A DNA stretch of 64,000 bases, taken from NCBI RefSeq assembly GCF_023065955.2, contig NW_026622985.1, positions 77,985,931-78,049,930 of the forward strand. The letters run 5' to 3'. The DNA is from Ursus arctos. Lineage: Eukaryota > Chordata > Mammalia > Carnivora > Ursidae. Positions within the stretch are counted from its first letter, which is position 1; each line of letters begins with the position of its first letter. This document shows, in pieces, positions 60,031 through 64,000 of the stretch. The notes beneath the pieces are model-generated. The model was not told the origin of the DNA, ran no database searches, and was given only the letters and a program-made list of their open reading frames with translations. The position numbers and the translations under genes were made by a program.

Positions 60031-62923
60031 AATTTTGCTTCAAAATCAGACTATAGTGTTCAGAGACACTCAGAATTGTGTATTTGGAAATTTGCATTAA
60101 GTACCTGAAATCAAAAAGGTTTCTAAAGAAAATAAGGTGCTGGTAAATTCCACCTCTCTACCAGCCTCCATGATCAGACAAGTGTTCCCATAGTCCAGGG
60201 AACTGCTCATTCCTCTTCATGTAAAGAAATTCAACCACAGAATGAAGACTACAATTAAAAAATTCCGAAGCTGATTCCTCTTTCAGATTCTCATAGATTC
60301 TGTGTGATTCTTAACTGTGTCCCCTCTAGCCTAACGAAAACTCTTTCACATAAGGAAGCCATGAGATTCTGAGCCCACAGGGGCATCACCCCTTTTCAGG
60401 TTTTCCTCTCTCTGCTCACTTTGCTTAAAGTTTCCCCATAAGTCACTTATAGAAACTTCCCAAATGTCCCTTTCAACCACGGGGAGTGCTCTAGGACAGT
60501 CAAGTTGGTACTACTGCTCCTCGCCACTGATAATTTGGAACAGATCTGACATCCAACTGAAGTTTGACTAAAGAGATCCAAGTTTCCAAGACATTAGAAT
60601 TGAGACTTAGAAATACATACATGTTAATTTCAGTAGGTGCCCTGAAACAGCTGCTAATTTCTAGAAATGTAGATGGCCTTCTGCTATCTACCCTATGGAC
60701 CTAGAAGTAGGGGAAAACCAGTATAAACAGAACCAACAGAGCAGACAGACAGATGTTGAGATTTCTGACCAGTTTTTTGTTCTTATAACCAGTCCTTTCC
60801 TTAGATCCTGTTGTATTCTGCCATGGGGTTTCTTGACATACCCTCATAAATTCTTCCTTTTAGCCTAAGCAAGTGTAAGGTGGTTTCTGTTACCTACAAT
60901 CAAACGCTCCTGATTAGTATGCCACTGTGCCTGCCCTGCCCCTGATGTGAGCTCAAGTACAGAGAAAAGGAGTGAGGAGATCACACTGGAATTCTATCCA
61001 ACACTTTTTCTTTATGATAAATAAGGTTCTCATGGCAACAGAAAAATCTCTGACTCTATACAAGATGTAAGTATTAATATTTTATCGCCTATAGACCAGA
61101 ACGAAGGAATTGACATCATTGCTTAAGTTCCTGAAAAATCTGAACTCCTCTTCTTTATTTTATGTTTTTCTTTTGATAAATCTCTGGATTTAAAAAATTT
61201 ATAGAAACAGTGTTTTGTTCAAATGGTAGCAATGAACGTAATCCAAAAGGCAGACCTTTGTTTCCCTCTGGCTCCCTAAGTACAGAGAACAGGTTGAGAA
61301 AAGTTGTAAGGAACACGTGAGTAATTCCAGATACGCTATGACTCAGAATGTGCTTAAAATACACATGCAGAATATGGCTCAGGTAAATTTTTCCGTTGAT
61401 GAGAAAATATCAGTTTGAGTGATTAAATTCAATCAAGCCACCCTTGCTGTTTAAGTCTTTGATGGAAACAGCACTTTGTAGCTTGGTAGTTTGACTAAGC
61501 ACTTCACCTTTAACTAGTTGTTGTGTTATAGGATAATTCTGGCCTGAGATACTAATCATTGATCATTCGAAATTCTAAGATGATTGTTATGTTCTCAGTG
61601 AAACAATAGACTGGAAGAAGCATGACCTTTGAAACCAAGTATCTTTAAACCACTGCTTAATTAGGCATACCGCACACAAGGTTACAATCTCAGCAAGACT
61701 GGATTTTAAACTGTTAGTTTAATTTTATACCAATGGTCTGTGCAGCCGCCAGCTGTTCTGCGTCCGTCACCTCCTACTATTACAAACTGGAAGAGCCTCC
61801 CTTCATACCAATGACGAGGTTTTATTTACTACCTCAAATTAAAAGGGGTCATGAAAAGCAATCTGCCTCGATATCTCATTAATGTCAGAAAGAACCAGTT
61901 TAACAACAGTTGGTTTTGACGCACAAATTACACATTAGGGCAAACATTATCCAATATTTAAATGGGCATTACTAGATAATTCCATCCAATGGGTCAATTT
62001 TTTAAATTACTTAAGAGTACCTTTTGTAGCTCAGTGATCCTGACAGAAAAATCTGAAAGGCTACACTATACAACATTGACAGTTGCCTTACAAAGCTCAT
62101 TCTTTGACAACTGGTAATAGCTATGCTAAGAAAACCTTTAGTGCACAATAATTTTTTGTTGTCATGTACAGTAAGCAGTTCTGGGTCTAGTCAAGTACAT
62201 TCTCAACACTTCAGGATATTCAAAACTGATCTCAAGGAAACCAGGGTTTGGTCAATGGTCTCCTCACACTTCTAGGCTTTGGAGAATGAGGTGGTCGTCT
62301 CACTAAGTGAAAACACTATCCCCAACAGAACCCACTCAGTTGGCATGCAATTAACAACATATAATAGCTTTTAGCTAGGCTCCCAGCACACATTCTAGAT
62401 GTCTACTTCCAGTTCCTATGAAAGTCCTGTGAAGAGCAAAGATATTTAAGTCTATGGATTTGATGTGTGCTCCATGTAGCTATTAGGACTTTCAAGGTTC
62501 CTCCAGGACGGGCAAGTAGCACTAGGGGAAGGGGAGTGTCCAAGATTATGGCCACCCCTTCAACCCGGCAGTTCTTATTTTAACTGACTGAAATGTTCGA
62601 TTTCTGAGTAGCACTCTTTTGAAGATCGAGTCTGAAAAGCAGAGTATAAGGGAAATGCTCTTCATTTATTCTTAACAGAATATGGTAATCCCCATATCAT
62701 CAGAGCTTGAGAGAGTTGTAAATCTAGATCAAAGAAGATTATCTCCCTCCTCTTGAAAACTCTTAATAAAATACCCTTCAGTGTTACAAGCATTACATTC
62801 TTGGCTTTGATTGTGGGTACATGTGCAAAACAGCCAAAGAGAAAGTTTCTTCTTTTATATAAAATTTTGTTAAATAACCTTGCTTATTAGGCCGTCAAAG
62901 TCCTGTATGATAAATTTCTTTTA
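60031..62923. other. Repeat-poor unique interval
   Basis: About 2.9 kb with no recognised transposable element and no open frame of note (69 codons at 61155-61364, no motif). Part of it (61690-62170) is listed separately as a candidate conserved element. Confidence 0.5.
61690..62170. other. Candidate conserved non-coding element
   Basis: Complex, repeat-free sequence with local GC variation ('gcagccgccagctgttctgc') followed by AT-rich motifs of homeodomain type (tctcattaatgtca, tttaaattactta). No coding frame. The mixture resembles vertebrate conserved enhancers, but nothing here proves conservation. Confidence 0.25.
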
Positions 62924-62938
62924 GAAATAGTTTCCAAG

Positions 62939-63140
62939 GGGCGCCTGGGTGGCACAGCGGTTAAGCGTCTGCCTTCGGCTCAGGGCGTGATCCCAGCGTT
63001 ATGGGATCGAGCCCCACATCAGGCTCCTCCGCTATGAGCCTGCTTCTTCCTCTCCCACTCCCCCTGCTTGTGTTCCCTCTCTCGCTGGCTGTCTCTATCT
63101 CTGTCAAATAAACAAATAAAATCTTTAAAAAAAAAACAAC
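62939..63140 (+). mobile_element. SINEC, full length, probably young
   Basis: It starts gggcgcctgggtggcacagc and is close in head, body and tail to the copies at 7630 and 55211. Exact 15-base target-site duplication gaaatagtttccaag at 62924-62938 and 63141-63155. Little divergence and a mostly clean A tail with one aacaac interruption point to recent insertion. Confidence 0.96.
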
Positions 63141-63155
63141 GAAATAGTTTCCAAG

Positions 63156-63750
63156 AAAATTAATCCTCTCTTAAAAATAGATAGGCTTGCTTCCATCACA
63201 TAATGAAAGTTACATATCTCACAGAATGTCCCTTTACATTGTGGCTGCTCTGGAAGCTTACAACTTGATGTAGTCCCATATCCTGGTTACCATATTTGTG
63301 TCTTCCTCTTTAAGTGGTTTTGATAATATACATCTATTTGAACCACCCTATATATCTTTATATCATAATTAGGCAAGGCACTAATAATTAATGAATACTA
63401 ATAAATAAGCAATAACAAAATTTAAAAATTGATGAACTCCCTGAAAATTACTAAAAATCAGGAGGAGTATATAACCAAGGCAATGTGCTTATGCTTGGTC
63501 TCTTACCTTGTAGCACCAGCTGTTGGAATACAGACAAGTTTCAAGCCATTAGCAAAACAACTCTCCAGGGAACTCAAAGAGATTCACTTTTAAGTTCATG
63601 TATTAAAATTCATGTATTTTACATGACCCTCATATCTGGAGTACACTTACTCTTGTATCGGACACAGTTCTATTATGCTTTAGTGGGTTCCTGTTGCTTT
63701 CAAGAGAAAGAACAAATCTTAAGAATGGCCTGTAAGACCTCTTGTGTTCT
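63156..63750. other. Unique sequence, nothing recognised
   Basis: No repeat recognised. A 94-codon frame at 63485-63769 has no domain. Confidence 0.4.
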
Positions 63751-63754
63751 ATCT

Positions 63755-64000
63755 TATCCTTATCTCTGACACCTATTTCCTTCAGATTCACCTGTCCCTA
63801 ACTCCCTAGAATAGGGATGTTTTCCTATTACAAACTCTTGGTCTGGCACACCTCCACTTTCAGCACTCACTGAAGATTATATTATTATACCTTTGTGTGC
63901 TTTTTTGATTAATATCTAAATTGCCCAAGAAAATCTAAATCTCATATCTGTTTTGACTATTTTAATCAGTAGTATATCTCTAGCACCTATCGCAATGTTT
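63755..64000 (+). repeat. Possible L2 3' end, cut by window edge
   Basis: 'cctaactccctagaataggg' and 'tatatctctagcacctatcg' followed by 'caatgttt' at the edge are compatible with the L2 3' UTR (gtatccccagcgcctagaacagtg). The decisive last part lies outside the window. Confidence 0.45.

Overview
This window reads as non-coding nuclear DNA of a caniform carnivoran, most likely a bear or giant panda. The evidence is repeat content. There are six near-complete and three shorter or older tRNA-derived SINEC elements. Several have the box sequence 'cacagcggttaagcgtctgcc' cut-down form and CT-rich tail typical of ursid/arctoid SINEC. There are also carnivore-type L1 3' ends on a background of old boreoeutherian repeats (MIR, L2, L1M, MaLR LTR, hAT). 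Species assignment is inference.

I found no convincing protein-coding gene. The long open frames are all AT-rich chance frames or shadows of LINE sequence. The best gene-like signal is one candidate cassette exon at about 30161-30314, with a strong acceptor, a strong donor and an open frame. It is a candidate only. The window is best described as intergenic or deep-intronic.

Layout. 1-5.2 kb: mostly unique sequence with MIR traces. 5.2-11.4 kb: antisense L2, then a structured locus in which two ~347 bp arms (7091-7438 and 10749-11094) are inverted copies of each other at roughly 94% identity by eye. They flank ~3.3 kb holding a young SINEC, a 2.1 kb 5'-truncated antisense L1 and a 245 bp orphan segment. 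12-15.2 kb: simple repeats, L2 and a MaLR-type LTR. 15-27.8 kb: unique sequence with scattered SINEC, MIR and a 5'-truncated L1 with its poly(A) tail (22079-22781). 27.8-33 kb: an ancient L1 split by an unidentified insert, the candidate exon and a long antisense L2. 33-39 kb: MIR cluster, a perfect 71-bp tandem duplication (34710-34851), an old L1 and an L2. 39.8-41.2 kb: a fossil hAT DNA transposon delimited by an exact 8-bp target-site duplication. 43-52.7 kb: three ancient L1 pieces, with a repeat-poor AT-rich interval at 48-50.8 kb. 53.7-64 kb: MIR, SINEC and L2/L1 nests, and a repeat-poor interval (60.0-62.9 kb) with a possible conserved non-coding element.

Nothing resembling a new enzymatic or defence system is visible. 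The observations most worth checking are the inverted duplication and its palindromic breakpoint, the exact tandem duplication, the cleanly bounded hAT fossil, and the unexplained inserts and candidate conserved elements. Repeat-family assignments are from memory of consensus sequences, not from a search; boundaries of old repeats are approximate to tens of bases.
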